Shown here piece after piece: positions 1 through 8,827 of a stretch of 64,000 bases of DNA. How positions within the stretch are numbered: position 1 is the stretch's first letter; every line of letters starts with the position of its first letter. This DNA comes from Armatimonadota bacterium. Lineage in GTDB: Bacteria > Armatimonadota > Hebobacteria > CAIYQO01. The stretch lies in assembly GCA_029553475.1 (NCBI GenBank), contig JAKPKV010000030.1, positions 62,001-126,000 on the forward strand, given 5' to 3'. A program made the position numbers and the translations under genes. Below the pieces are notes generated by a model. That model was not told the DNA's origin. It saw only the letters and a program-made list of their open reading frames with translations, and searched no databases.

Positions 1-2
1 TG

Positions 3-3000
3 CGCCGCGTCAGCCGCCGAACGTCGGGCATGACGGAAGTGACGGCGACGGTCGCTGGAAACGTCACGACCCAGGATGTCGTTACTCAAATTGTTGTCGT
101 TGCTGTCACCGACCTCCAGGTTGAAACGGGGTTGACGGCGATTGACAGCGCCACGGCCGCGGCAGCGGTGAATGCGACGCCCGATACCTATGGGGTACTG
201 CGAGCGACGGTCTCACCGGCAACCCCGAACGTCAGCGCAATCTATTCCTCCTTGTTGACATGGACAGGAGGGGACAACGGCAGCAGTGTGGACCGACGGC
301 GGGTATCGCTCAATGAACCGTCGAAACAGACGATCACTGCGCATTGCGGCACATCGAGCGCCAGTAAAGAGGTGTTCATCATCCAGGTGAACGTGGCACT
401 GCCCGGCGTCAAGGAAGAAGATGAGACGGACCCCACGAAAGTGCCGGACATTGTGATCAACGATGATGACGACGATGATTCAGATGAGAGCGATATGGTC
501 GAATCGCCGGTAACAGGCGAAGACGACCTGCTGCCGTTGCGACTGTACGTCCTCCCCGATGGGCTCGGTGGGGAAGTGACGCTTTCAAAAGGGGCGCACA
601 CCAAGCTGTATACGAAGGATACGAAAGAGCATGGGGAAAGCGTGCAATTGTGGACCCTTGATGTCGGAGAGGTCGTGCCGCGGCAACTCTATGTCGAAGG
701 CACCGGGCTGAGCACGACGGCCGGCGACCAGGAGTTCACACTGGCGTATAGCTGGGGCACGCTGACGCTTTCCGATACCGTGAAGGCCACGGTCGTCCCC
801 CAGAAAGTGTCGTCATGTCATCTGAAAATCTGCAAAGCCAGTACGTTGAACGGCCAGCCCTTCCCCGGCGAATCGTCGTACGGGGCAATCGGGGGCACCC
901 AGATGGGGGTGGCGGTATCGTTCACCATCGGGATTGGAGAACGGCTTGACCCGGCGATGGTCGAGGCGGAGCTGCGCATTCGCGATGACCTGGATCCCGA
1001 GGGCACCTACACCGACCTGTCGCTGGGATTGAACGACGGGGCCGGTTGGTGGCATAAAGAGACGAACGGTTGGGTGTATGGCGGAGTGGCGCCCTCTGCC
1101 GCAAACCTGAATGGGGATCGCGCACTGCGGTTCATCAAGTTCATCCCCTGGAACACTCAGACGACGCCATCGAAGCGATATGAGGTGGATGATGACGATG
1201 ATGGCGTATTTGACCGCGAGGTTGAGTTTGGGGTGAGCCATAATGGTGATCATTCCGTAGGGTTGCTGCTGGACGGAGTATTCGGATGCCAGATGGTATT
1301 TCAGACGCAACTGCTTGGCGGAGAGTGGCCGACTGAGGGGTATGAATCAGGGCCGCAGGTGCAGACGGCGTGCGTGAAGAATCTGGTGATCAAGAATGTG
1401 AGCTCGTCGAATGGGACGGTGGATTATCTGAAGTATGATATAGATTATGATAGTGAAAATAACCGGCCATCTGTGACGTTTACGTTTGAAGATGATGGTG
1501 AAACACATCAGCGTTATCGGTGCTCTCTCATGTTACAGCCGACAAGCGATTCTGGGTTTGATTTTATACAATCTGGAGATGTCTTTGCGCTTTCTCAATC
1601 AATTGTCGTTAGCGAGGAGGATAATCCGAAGACGGTTACACTAGTATGGGACGGTAGCACGAGGCAATATCCCATAGTTGATACTGCAACGACAAGTACT
1701 TATGCTTATGATGTTATGGTAGAAGAACTAGATGAAGAGGATAATCTCATTGATGCATTCTCATATAAGTGGCCGTATTGTCTCACAGCTGGAGAACATG
1801 ATGTATGGTTGGATGATAAAAAAATTATGTTTAAGTATCGATTGCATGATAATGCTTTTGGTAGTGGTACCTTTCAAGACAATAGTAACCATCAAGAGTC
1901 AGATGAGATTGAAATTAAAGCTTTCAATGAGTACCTTGAGGAATATCCTATTGAAGAATTTATCACGGATACGGGTGCGATAAATGTATTACATAACGGC
2001 ATTGGAGAAGGTATTGTCGCATATTCGTATACCGATTATTTAGGTGGGCCATGGCGTGTTGTCATAACTGGTGTAGATCATTGTTGGAAGGACTATCGAC
2101 GAGACAGGGAAAACTCTCGTATGCTTGCAGCAAATAGTGATGTTACTGTTGAAGCAGCAAAAGAGTGGTTGCAGTTTCAAAACTATGATATAGATGGTAA
2201 TTGTGACAATGATAGAGAGGCTCTATGGTATCATCTTGAACTTTGTCGACAGATACCAACTCATGCCAATGGAAGCCATCCACGCATTGCAATAATTTTG
2301 CCAGGTTTTGGCGCGGCAAATGATCCGGAGGTATATAAACAACTAGCTAAGAACTTATATAAATGTAATAAAGGAAGACGGGAGTATGACAGGGTAATAT
2401 TTTTGAGATTTCCTACATGCACATGGACGGATCGACCGGCTTTACAAGCGAGACCGTTCCGTTTTCGTACGGATCAGATTGCTGAAGCTGTTGCATTAAA
2501 AATTGATAAAGATTTACTCCTGACTGATCACACTAGCCTTAAACTCGATTTCTTTACCCCGTGTTATGGCGGCCTAATCATTGAAATGGCGATAATGGAG
2601 TTTGGACTCCGTGGAAATACAAATAATTTTGTCACGATATCAAGTCCGTTAAATGGTATTCCGTATTGTAAACGTCCTGTCAAAGGACAACACTTAGATG
2701 AAGAACAACGTACATATCAATGGATAAAAGCGCTTAGGCGAGGATCTGATGAAGAGATTTTGAGCATGATGAATTCAGAATTGAATAATGCGAATGTACC
2801 TAATACAAACAAGCGTTTTAAAATGATGAATGAAGATATTAGTCCATTGCCCATAAATATCATCAAAATAGGTGGAGATCAACCACTGTTATATATAACA
2901 CAGCTTATACCATTTATTAATAGGACGTTTGATCGATTGTATGGTGGTGAAGACATGTATGATGGAATGATTGGTTGGGTGTCAGCAACAACGTTTAGGA

Positions 3001-3122
3001 ATGCAAGGCGAACATATTCTACTGTTAAGCATTATAATCATGACTATATTACTACAAAGCAGCAGGATATTCGTGACATAATTGATATTCAGTTAAAAAA
3101 ATGGGATAACCAATACCAATAG
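3..3122 (+). CDS. Secreted/surface protein with C-terminal alpha/beta-hydrolase domain, 5' partial
   Basis: The reading frame is open to the left edge, so the true N terminus is missing; the first in-window Met is at 30. Residues below count from that Met. The N-terminal half is beta-rich and Ig/invasin-like, with acidic runs near residues 145-155 and 390 (DDDDDGVFD) that look like calcium-binding linkers. From about residue 760 the chain reads as a lipase-like alpha/beta hydrolase: strand IAIILPGFG, nucleophile elbow FTPCYGG (Cys845), acid motif YDGMIGW (Asp978) and histidines 1001/1004 in KHYNHDY. The elbow normally carries Ser in GxSxG; here it is Cys and the first Gly is Thr. Base composition switches from GC-rich to AT-rich near 1430, inside the gene, which suggests a swapped C-terminal module. 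Substrate is unknown. An effector or polymorphic-toxin role is inference only. Confidence 0.75.
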   Translation, partial: RRVSRRTSGMTEVTATVAGNVTTQDVVTQIVVVAVTDLQVETGLTAIDSATAAAAVNATPDTYGVLRATVSPATPNVSAIYSSLLTWTGGDNGSSVDRRRVSLNEPSKQTITAHCGTSSASKEVFIIQVNVALPGVKEEDETDPTKVPDIVINDDDDDDSDESDMVESPVTGEDDLLPLRLYVLPDGLGGEVTLSKGAHTKLYTKDTKEHGESVQLWTLDVGEVVPRQLYVEGTGLSTTAGDQEFTLAYSWGTLTLSDTVKATVVPQKVSSCHLKICKASTLNGQPFPGESSYGAIGGTQMGVAVSFTIGIGERLDPAMVEAELRIRDDLDPEGTYTDLSLGLNDGAGWWHKETNGWVYGGVAPSAANLNGDRALRFIKFIPWNTQTTPSKRYEVDDDDDGVFDREVEFGVSHNGDHSVGLLLDGVFGCQMVFQTQLLGGEWPTEGYESGPQVQTACVKNLVIKNVSSSNGTVDYLKYDIDYDSENNRPSVTFTFEDDGETHQRYRCSLMLQPTSDSGFDFIQSGDVFALSQSIVVSEEDNPKTVTLVWDGSTRQYPIVDTATTSTYAYDVMVEELDEEDNLIDAFSYKWPYCLTAGEHDVWLDDKKIMFKYRLHDNAFGSGTFQDNSNHQESDEIEIKAFNEYLEEYPIEEFITDTGAINVLHNGIGEGIVAYSYTDYLGGPWRVVITGVDHCWKDYRRDRENSRMLAANSDVTVEAAKEWLQFQNYDIDGNCDNDREALWYHLELCRQIPTHANGSHPRIAIILPGFGAANDPEVYKQLAKNLYKCNKGRREYDRVIFLRFPTCTWTDRPALQARPFRFRTDQIAEAVALKIDKDLLLTDHTSLKLDFFTPCYGGLIIEMAIMEFGLRGNTNNFVTISSPLNGIPYCKRPVKGQHLDEEQRTYQWIKALRRGSDEEILSMMNSELNNANVPNTNKRFKMMNEDISPLPINIIKIGGDQPLLYITQLIPFINRTFDRLYGGEDMYDGMIGWVSATTFRNARRTYSTVKHYNHDYITTKQQDIRDIIDIQLKKWDNQYQ

Positions 3123-3204
3123 CATTGTATTATATTTGGACAATCGTAAAAATATTTTTCACTTGTTCGGAGTCATGGACAACTCTTAAACTCCAATCAA
3201 GTTA

Positions 3205-3226
3205 CCGCCAACGGCGGGATATTTTT
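3205..3226 (+). terminator. Candidate intrinsic terminator
   Basis: A five-base stem CCGCC / GGCGG with a three-base AAC loop is followed by GATATTTTT. It lies about 80 nt after the stop of the hydrolase-domain gene. The stem is short, so this is tentative. Confidence 0.4.
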
Positions 3227-3591
3227 GCGTAAGTCCTTAGTGGTTTTTTATTTATGATTTTAGATAATTGTAGAATTTAATGATCAATTCCAAATACCAA
3301 TATATGGTAAAGCGGAAAATGTTGTCGTAATATTTTGCATCGCTAGCTAGGCAGATAATTATAACGATATTCGTATTCGCGATAAAATTATTAGCGATAT
3401 TGCCCTGCAAATATAAGAGAAGAATGCAATGGCAAATATATGAAATGCGGCTGTGTTGAGTTGCCTGAAAATAAATGTTGGGATAATCACCTATATGCGG
3501 GCAGTAATAGCACAGAAGCAAAGTGCTATCTATTTACATTAGGTGAAAACATCATGGTCTAGTGATAGAATGTATTATTGAATCAGCGGAG

Positions 3592-3600
3592 TGATATAAT
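3592..3600 (+). promoter_or_regulatory. Extended -10 promoter element
   Basis: TGATATAAT is a perfect extended -10 (TGn-TATAAT). No good -35 is present at 16-18 nt. It would start a transcript near 3607, giving a leader of about 115 nt before the membrane-protein gene at 3722. Confidence 0.4.
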
Positions 3601-3663
3601 CTTATACCAGATGTGATTAGCTCCGCAACCTACACTGAAACGCGAGCTTAAGTAGGTACAACC

Positions 3664-3681
3664 TTACCACTACCGTGGTAA
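3664..3681. promoter_or_regulatory. Inverted repeat in the leader of the membrane-protein gene
   Basis: TTACCAC-TACC-GTGGTAA is a perfect 7-bp inverted repeat, 40 nt before the start at 3722 and downstream of the predicted transcription start. It could be an operator or an RNA hairpin. Confidence 0.35.
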
Positions 3682-3721
3682 TACTTATAGGAAGTACTCG
3701 TTTTCCGGAAAGGGGATAATA

Positions 3722-4246
3722 ATGGCCGTATACTGTTGTGAAGGCAGCCATGATGATAATCACAATAAATATAATGCTCTTATACCGCCTACCCCCGTTC
3801 CTTTGGGAGGCAAGGCTGTTAAAACAAATGAGATTAGGTATGCCGCTACTCATTTCGTCATCACAGGTATAATTCTATTACATTTCATCGTTATGGCTTA
3901 CTTTGGATTCGGTCCACGAAATATTATCGAACTATTTTCTGGCGACATAATGATTGTATTATGGATTCCACTAGTTATTGCCGCAATTATTCATTTTATC
4001 ATGGGTATTGTAATTATGAATCACGCTACGGTCGCCACCAATTTTTTAAAACTAATACGAAACATATTTGTTATTTGCTTGTGTATATGGCTAGCTACAT
4101 TAATCATTATTTTGTTGAACGATACTTCGGGTTTAATAATGCTAATATTGGTCCCATTAATTTCTCATATACCAGTTTCGGTTATATATATTATACTAAT
4201 AAATAATACGATCACCAGAGGCGATGAAGATATTTATAATCGTTAG
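3722..4246 (+). CDS. Small integral membrane protein, four predicted helices
   Basis: This 174-residue protein matches no family I recognise. The start is supported by AAGGGG six nt upstream. A polar N-terminal tail of about 40 residues precedes four hydrophobic segments, roughly 44-68, 75-99, 108-130 and 134-158, and a short acidic tail (RGDEDIYNR). The gene lies wholly inside the AT-rich patch, directly after the hydrolase-domain gene and before a secreted repeat protein, all on one strand. A small membrane protein straight after a secreted enzyme with a swapped C-terminal domain is a common toxin-immunity layout, so it could protect against the upstream hydrolase. That is inference from position only. 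Confidence 0.65.
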   Translation: MAVYCCEGSHDDNHNKYNALIPPTPVPLGGKAVKTNEIRYAATHFVITGIILLHFIVMAYFGFGPRNIIELFSGDIMIVLWIPLVIAAIIHFIMGIVIMNHATVATNFLKLIRNIFVICLCIWLATLIIILLNDTSGLIMLILVPLISHIPVSVIYIILINNTITRGDEDIYNR

Positions 4247-4376
4247 TTGGATGAACACTACCACCACCAATATAGTATTTACTACGTTGGAATAGTAAAG
4301 ACACTACCATGTACTTTTTTCAATGCTCCCATACTCGCGCTTGGGTAGTAGTTACCGTTTGAAAGGAGAAATAGTC

Positions 4377-6560
4377 ATGCGAAGGCATACGCTTCTACTC
4401 TTTCTTGTTTCGTTAATTATGATAAGAGCTACTTATGCACAGGCCTCATTGGCTGACATGAGTGATGCGTTTAAAGCTGAAAAGTATTCAGAATGCATCT
4501 CTTCATTTATTAACGATACTCCTGGTAACTACCTGTTGTCACTAAATAATGCAATTATGCTTGTGATATCAATGGAAAAAGTACGCAATATGCCTGAACA
4601 ACGCGTTCATGAAATTATAAAGAGTTTGACTAAGTGGAAAAACGGTAAGCTGTATTACACAGTTGCACAGGAACTTCTATCGGGAGAGATGCGCAGCCTA
4701 AAAATTATAATTACCGATAGGAGCCTATCACCTAACAACACTGATCTGAACAAGTGTGTAGCAATACTTAAACTACATGAGAAACTGCTAGCAATGCAAG
4801 CATTAAAAGTGATAATGACAGATATTCCTGAAACTAGAATTATTGCCTGGTTATCAATTCCAAAGGAAAAGCGAATGCATATTAATGAAATAATGGATAT
4901 ACGTTATCCAGTTAACAGTCCTAATCGTATGCAACTATTACATGCTATGTTAAATCTATATACGCATACTGATAAAGAAAATATTCTAAGATATGATGGA
5001 TGTATTGACCTGTTGCTTTGGTATGGGAAAGGTTCGACGATCCTTTCTTTCAGAACCGCAGACGAACTGCTTCTCGCTGGAAAGAAAGACGGCGCAATAC
5101 GTATTGCAAAGTCACTAGTGTCAGAGACTGATAATGATGCAGAGAAACACCGTCAGTTAGCAGCATTTCTTCTCCGGACAAACGAATACTCCATAGCCGA
5201 GAATGCCTATCTGCAAGGTATGAAGGTTGTTGAAGAACCGTATACTCGTGAATTACGCCTTGATTACCTCGAATTCCTCATCACATCAGTACGTCTTCAA
5301 CCGAAAGGCTATACTCCACACCCCCTACCGGCACTTCAAGCGGATAAAAATGCCTTACTAGCAAGTGACGCGTTGCTGATAGGTGAGCGTTATGTTGAGG
5401 CGAGCAATAAATACCTACAGGTGCTCCAGGATAGCAAATCTCCCGAAGGTAGGCGTTTGGCCGCCTGGAGTGGTCTCCTCGACAGTGACCCAACAACAGC
5501 ACTGCAGCACTACCCTGCACTCCTGAACAGCATCGAAAAGCACGATGCGATTAATCGCGGTGATGAACTGCGTTGGCTAGGGTGGCAACTCATGCGCGCG
5601 ATCAACCGTGAGATCCCCCCAAAGCCAGGAACATTCGCGACCCCTTCGCGTCGACAATTCCGTCCCCTCCACAGCGTGAAAGGGTGGAAGGAATCATTGG
5701 TTTCGATGATTGATCGGATGCTCACTATTGATCATGTCGCATTGTTACAACCCGATAAAAAGGCGGAACACGGCACATTCCGCTATACCGCTGCTCTTGT
5801 CTATGGGGTGGCAGGAAAAATGCAGGAGGCAGAGGCCGTTATCACGAAACCGATAACCTATACGCTACTGCCACCGCCTGGCGGCTGGCCGACCTTTGGA
5901 GGGCCGAAGACTCCCGACACCGATAAACCGCGCCCATTCTCCAGCCCTGAACGCGGGGAAGCTGAGCGCGTGATGACAGAAGTCATGACGGCTTTGGCTC
6001 GCTATCAGACGCAACAGGGATTAACTCACAACGTGGCTGATGGGCAAGGGAACCCTCCGATGAACGTGACGCTAATTACCGATATGGCGACACAGATTGT
6101 CACCAGCGAGGATCAAGCCACGATAAAATCTCATATGCGACGGATGGGTGAGCAAGTCACTTTGGCAGTTTCAACAATTGACCTCCCTCAACAGCAAAAA
6201 GACCATCTCCCAACGACGACTTTGACTGACGAGCAGAAGGCGGCCCAGTTTGCGCCTATCGGGAAGGCAATACAGAAGGTGTTTGCCGATCAGGAAGCAG
6301 TCCGTGAAGCCCCCCAACTGCTGTTCTTCGGTCTCAAACACAGCATGCTCGTCGCCCATAGTCCCAAACTGCTGGACGAACTGTTCACGTTCACGATCGA
6401 TGGCTTTACGCGATATATCGCCGTCACAGGCAATGCGGAGCAAGGGGCCTCGCTAGCCCATTCCTTTGCCGCCGCCTTGGACGCACGCACTGGGGGCGAT
6501 CTGAAACCCTATGCCCAACGGTTACGCGAGCAGTTTCCGAGACTAGAGGAGAAAAAATAA
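4377..6560 (+). CDS. Secreted alpha-helical repeat protein (TPR-like)
   Basis: The start at 4377 is chosen because GGAG lies 8 nt upstream and the product then begins with a clear signal peptide (MRRHTLLLFLVSLIMI, cleavage near ATYAQA); an in-frame ATG at 4323 would bury it. The mature protein of about 700 residues is helical. TPR-like repeats are visible around residues 230-390, for example AAFLLRTNEYSIAENAYLQG. No catalytic motif is seen. The first third is AT-rich like its upstream neighbours, and from about 5450 codon use becomes GC-rich like the rest of the chromosome, so the compositional border again falls inside a gene. It probably acts outside the cytoplasm as a scaffold or partner protein. 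Its function is unknown. Confidence 0.75.
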   Translation: MRRHTLLLFLVSLIMIRATYAQASLADMSDAFKAEKYSECISSFINDTPGNYLLSLNNAIMLVISMEKVRNMPEQRVHEIIKSLTKWKNGKLYYTVAQELLSGEMRSLKIIITDRSLSPNNTDLNKCVAILKLHEKLLAMQALKVIMTDIPETRIIAWLSIPKEKRMHINEIMDIRYPVNSPNRMQLLHAMLNLYTHTDKENILRYDGCIDLLLWYGKGSTILSFRTADELLLAGKKDGAIRIAKSLVSETDNDAEKHRQLAAFLLRTNEYSIAENAYLQGMKVVEEPYTRELRLDYLEFLITSVRLQPKGYTPHPLPALQADKNALLASDALLIGERYVEASNKYLQVLQDSKSPEGRRLAAWSGLLDSDPTTALQHYPALLNSIEKHDAINRGDELRWLGWQLMRAINREIPPKPGTFATPSRRQFRPLHSVKGWKESLVSMIDRMLTIDHVALLQPDKKAEHGTFRYTAALVYGVAGKMQEAEAVITKPITYTLLPPPGGWPTFGGPKTPDTDKPRPFSSPERGEAERVMTEVMTALARYQTQQGLTHNVADGQGNPPMNVTLITDMATQIVTSEDQATIKSHMRRMGEQVTLAVSTIDLPQQQKDHLPTTTLTDEQKAAQFAPIGKAIQKVFADQEAVREAPQLLFFGLKHSMLVAHSPKLLDELFTFTIDGFTRYIAVTGNAEQGASLAHSFAAALDARTGGDLKPYAQRLREQFPRLEEKK

Positions 6561-6795
6561 AGCGCTTGCATGCCGGCAACAATGAAGACGGCCGCTTGAG
6601 AATGTGCAATGACACCCACCGCATTGTGAGCGCATATGCTATGGATATCTCGGAGATATGCAGACTGAAGACGACAGTTTACACGCCAATGACAAGCCAA
6701 CCTCACATACCAGTCACAGTGGGCTATAACCTCTATACCTGGAGAGCTTTCCTGCTTCCTGTAGCACGACTTAGTGGGCGCTTGGCTGTCAGACA

Positions 6796-7227
6796 TATTT
6801 CTGGCCACGCTCACAACAGGCCGGCCTACGAGCAAAAACGCCGGGATCGCTTGGTCGCCCGCGCGCTGGCCGATCCGGCGTGCGGGCTGGACTACCTCGA
6901 TGAACCTGGTTCGTCCGGGTGCCCCCGCGGGCCTGCTGAATCCGGAGGTCGGCGCCGGGTGAGCGCCGACGGGACAGCCGCCAGCAAATCCGTCCTGTCG
7001 CAAAAGAGCCGGGGGGATCTCGAGCGCCTACCTGTGCCTGGACGGCCAGGAAGACCGCGTCGTGTGGCCGATACACCGCCAACACGAACAGCGCGGAATC
7101 CATCGCCGTCCTGAAAGACCGGCTCGCCGTGCACGCTGCGCGAGGCCATCGCCGGCTGGTCGTCATCTGGAGCGCCGCCTCCTGGCAGCATCACGCGCAC
7201 AATCGGCAGATGCTCGCCACCGGCACC
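6796..7227 (+). pseudogene. Degraded IS630-type transposase
   Basis: Two blocks in different frames match the C-terminal half of IS630-family DDE transposases as I know them. Block one (6824-6904) reads AYEQKRRDRLVARALADPAC followed by LDYLDE, the region around an Asp-Glu motif; one base later, in another frame, WFVRVP continues the match. Block two (7078-7227) reads ANTNSAES, then LKDRLAVH and RRLVVIWSAASW, where the family normally has VIWDNASWH. The catalytic Asp is therefore Ser, the frame breaks at least twice, and the N-terminal half is not recognisable. This is a dead remnant. It supports a history of insertion next to the AT-rich mosaic locus. Confidence 0.6.
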
Positions 7228-7355
7228 GGGTGCAGCAAAACCGCAGAAAAAGAGAAGGAGGCATCGGGGGGACGAGGAGAACGCGGAGTGGAGAGACCGC
7301 GTTGCCGTTCATCGTCGCGCCGCCGTGCAGCCACGCCCGTCCGCGCCATCCACCC

Positions 7356-7400
7356 CCCTCCCCCTGTGCGCGTAGCGCAGCGGAGAGCACGGGGGGAGGG
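7356..7400. repeat. GC palindromic intergenic element
   Basis: CCCTCCCCC at 7356-7364 pairs with GGGGGGAGGG at 7391-7400 around a short GC-rich centre. Similar C/G-run palindromes occur at 25730-25751 and 58137-58159, so this looks like one loose family of intergenic hairpins. Confidence 0.45.
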
Positions 7401-7519
7401 CCGGCGAGGGGGGCCGCCCCCAGAGCCGGCGTAACACCAATTGACAAACAAGAGTTTTATAATAGACTCTCGCCGTACCACATACGACCGCCTCGGCGGG
7501 CGACGCTTCCGGAACACGG

Positions 7520-7560
7520 CTACCCCCCGTTTGGCGAAAATGCATCATTTTGGGGGGTAG
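7520..7560. repeat. Two-part palindrome
   Basis: Outer arms CTACCCCCC (7520-7528) and GGGGGGTAG (7552-7560) are perfect complements. Inside them AAAATG (7537-7542) and CATTTT (7546-7551) form a second stem with a CAT loop. Only GTTTGGCG is left unpaired on one side. It may be a terminal structure of a small mobile element or a hairpin terminator; its role is unknown. Confidence 0.5.
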
Positions 7561-7701
7561 TCAGCGGGGGGGGGTAGCCGCCCAGCGTCGGCATCAGCGT
7601 ACTCACACACGTGCGCGAAATGCCGGCGCGCCGGCGGGAGAGGAATTCGCCGGGACAGCGCGAATGATGATGATAAACGAAGCGCGGGAAGGAGGGGACG
7701 G

Positions 7702-8709
7702 ATGAGTTCCATGGAACAGCGGGCGGCGGCGTTTCACCAGGACGTGGCCCGGTTGCGGGCGGAAGTGCAGAAGGTGATCGTCGGACAGCGGGAGTTGGTA
7801 GAGGACGCGCTCACCTGCGTGCTGGCCGGCGGACACGGGCTGCTGGAGGGCCTGCCGGGCCTCGGCAAGACGATGCTGGTGCGCACGCTGGCCGACGCGC
7901 TCAGCCTGCACTTCGCGCGCATCCAGTTCACGCCCGACCTGATGCCCTCGGACATCACCGGCACGAACATCCTCATCGAAAGCCCGTCCGGCGAGAAGGA
8001 GTTCCGCTACCAGCCCGGCCCGATCTTCGCCAATATCGTGCTGGCGGACGAGATCAACCGCGCCACCCCGAAGACGCAGTCCGCGATGCTGGAGGCGATG
8101 CAGGAGCACTCGGTGACGGTGGCGGGCACCGTGCGCGCGCTGCCGGAGCCGTTCTTCGTGCTCGCCACGCAGAACCCCATCGAGCAGGAGGGCACCTACC
8201 CGCTGCCGGAAGCGCAGCTTGACCGTTTCATGTTCAAAATGCTGGTGGGCGCGCCGTCGCTGGACGAGCTCGGCGGCATCATTGACCGCACCACCACCAC
8301 CGTGTCCGCGGCCGCCTCCCCGGTGATTGATGGGCCGCGGCTGCTGGAGATGCGCCGGCTCGTGCGCGAGATCGTCATCGAGAAGCACGTGCAGCAGTTC
8401 GCGCTCAAGGTGGTGCACGCCACCCACCCCACCAGCCCCTACGCCACGCCGCTGGTCACCGCGTTCGTCCGTTTCGGCTCCAGCCCGCGCGGCGCGCAGG
8501 GCATCGTGCTCGCCGCCAAGGTGCGCGCGCTGCTCGACGCCCGCTACCACGTCGCCCTTGACGACGTCGCCGCCGTCGCCCTCCCCACCCTGCGCCACCG
8601 CATCCTGCTCAACTTCGAAGGCGAGGCGGAAGGCGTGCCCACCGACCGCGTGGTCGAGGAAATCGTGGCGACGCTGCGGGCAGCCACCGGCGAGGAAATC
8701 GAGGTCTAG
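7702..8709 (+). CDS. MoxR-family AAA+ ATPase
   Basis: MoxR ATPases act as chaperones that activate or assemble partner proteins, often with vWA or DUF58 proteins at the membrane. The 335-residue length is normal. Walker A is GLPGLGKT (50-57), Walker B IVLADE (112-117), sensor 1 ATQNP (155-159), and the EAQLDRF motif places the arginine finger near 175. AAGGAGGGG directly before 7702 decides the start. The usual downstream DUF58/vWA partner is absent; a TamB/AsmA-like protein follows after 118 nt. A vWA protein exists at 62.5 kb, too far away to be an operon partner. Confidence 0.93.
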   Translation: MSSMEQRAAAFHQDVARLRAEVQKVIVGQRELVEDALTCVLAGGHGLLEGLPGLGKTMLVRTLADALSLHFARIQFTPDLMPSDITGTNILIESPSGEKEFRYQPGPIFANIVLADEINRATPKTQSAMLEAMQEHSVTVAGTVRALPEPFFVLATQNPIEQEGTYPLPEAQLDRFMFKMLVGAPSLDELGGIIDRTTTTVSAAASPVIDGPRLLEMRRLVREIVIEKHVQQFALKVVHATHPTSPYATPLVTAFVRFGSSPRGAQGIVLAAKVRALLDARYHVALDDVAAVALPTLRHRILLNFEGEAEGVPTDRVVEEIVATLRAATGEEIEV

Positions 8710-8827
8710 CGGCACGACAGGCACGGCGTAACGCCGGCGGGATTAACACGGGTGTTCGCCGGGCATATTAACAACACAGCTTTTCCATCAGGCACGTGCC
8801 TCACGCTGTCGAAAGAAATCATGCCGC

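Larger units (their letters stand above)
3123..3721. other. AT-rich intergenic stretch
   Basis: About 600 nt without a supportable gene. An 89-codon minus-strand frame (3252-3521) would need a TTG start, has no ribosome binding site and resembles nothing I know. The stretch holds a short GC hairpin after the upstream stop, an extended -10 box and an inverted repeat before the next gene; these are listed separately. Confidence 0.6.
6561..7701. other. Gene-poor decayed region
   Basis: About 1.1 kb between the secreted repeat protein and the MoxR gene without an intact gene. The long open frames here are GC-driven or lie over a broken transposase (6796-7227). The right half carries two palindromic elements (7356-7400 and 7520-7560). 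The region looks like an eroded insertion site. Confidence 0.6.

Noticed and set aside
3252-3521. 89-codon minus-strand open frame in the AT-rich gap
   Set aside because: It needs a TTG start, has no ribosome binding site and its product has no recognisable pattern; long frames arise by chance in such short gaps.
7441-7463. TTGACA and TATAAT as a promoter for the MoxR gene
   Set aside because: Both hexamers are perfect but only 11 nt apart, far from the 16-18 nt needed.
6566-7577. Open frames of 182 and 171 codons before the MoxR gene
   Set aside because: They cross the frameshifted transposase fossil and GC-rich palindromes; neither has a good start and the second is low-complexity Arg/Pro.
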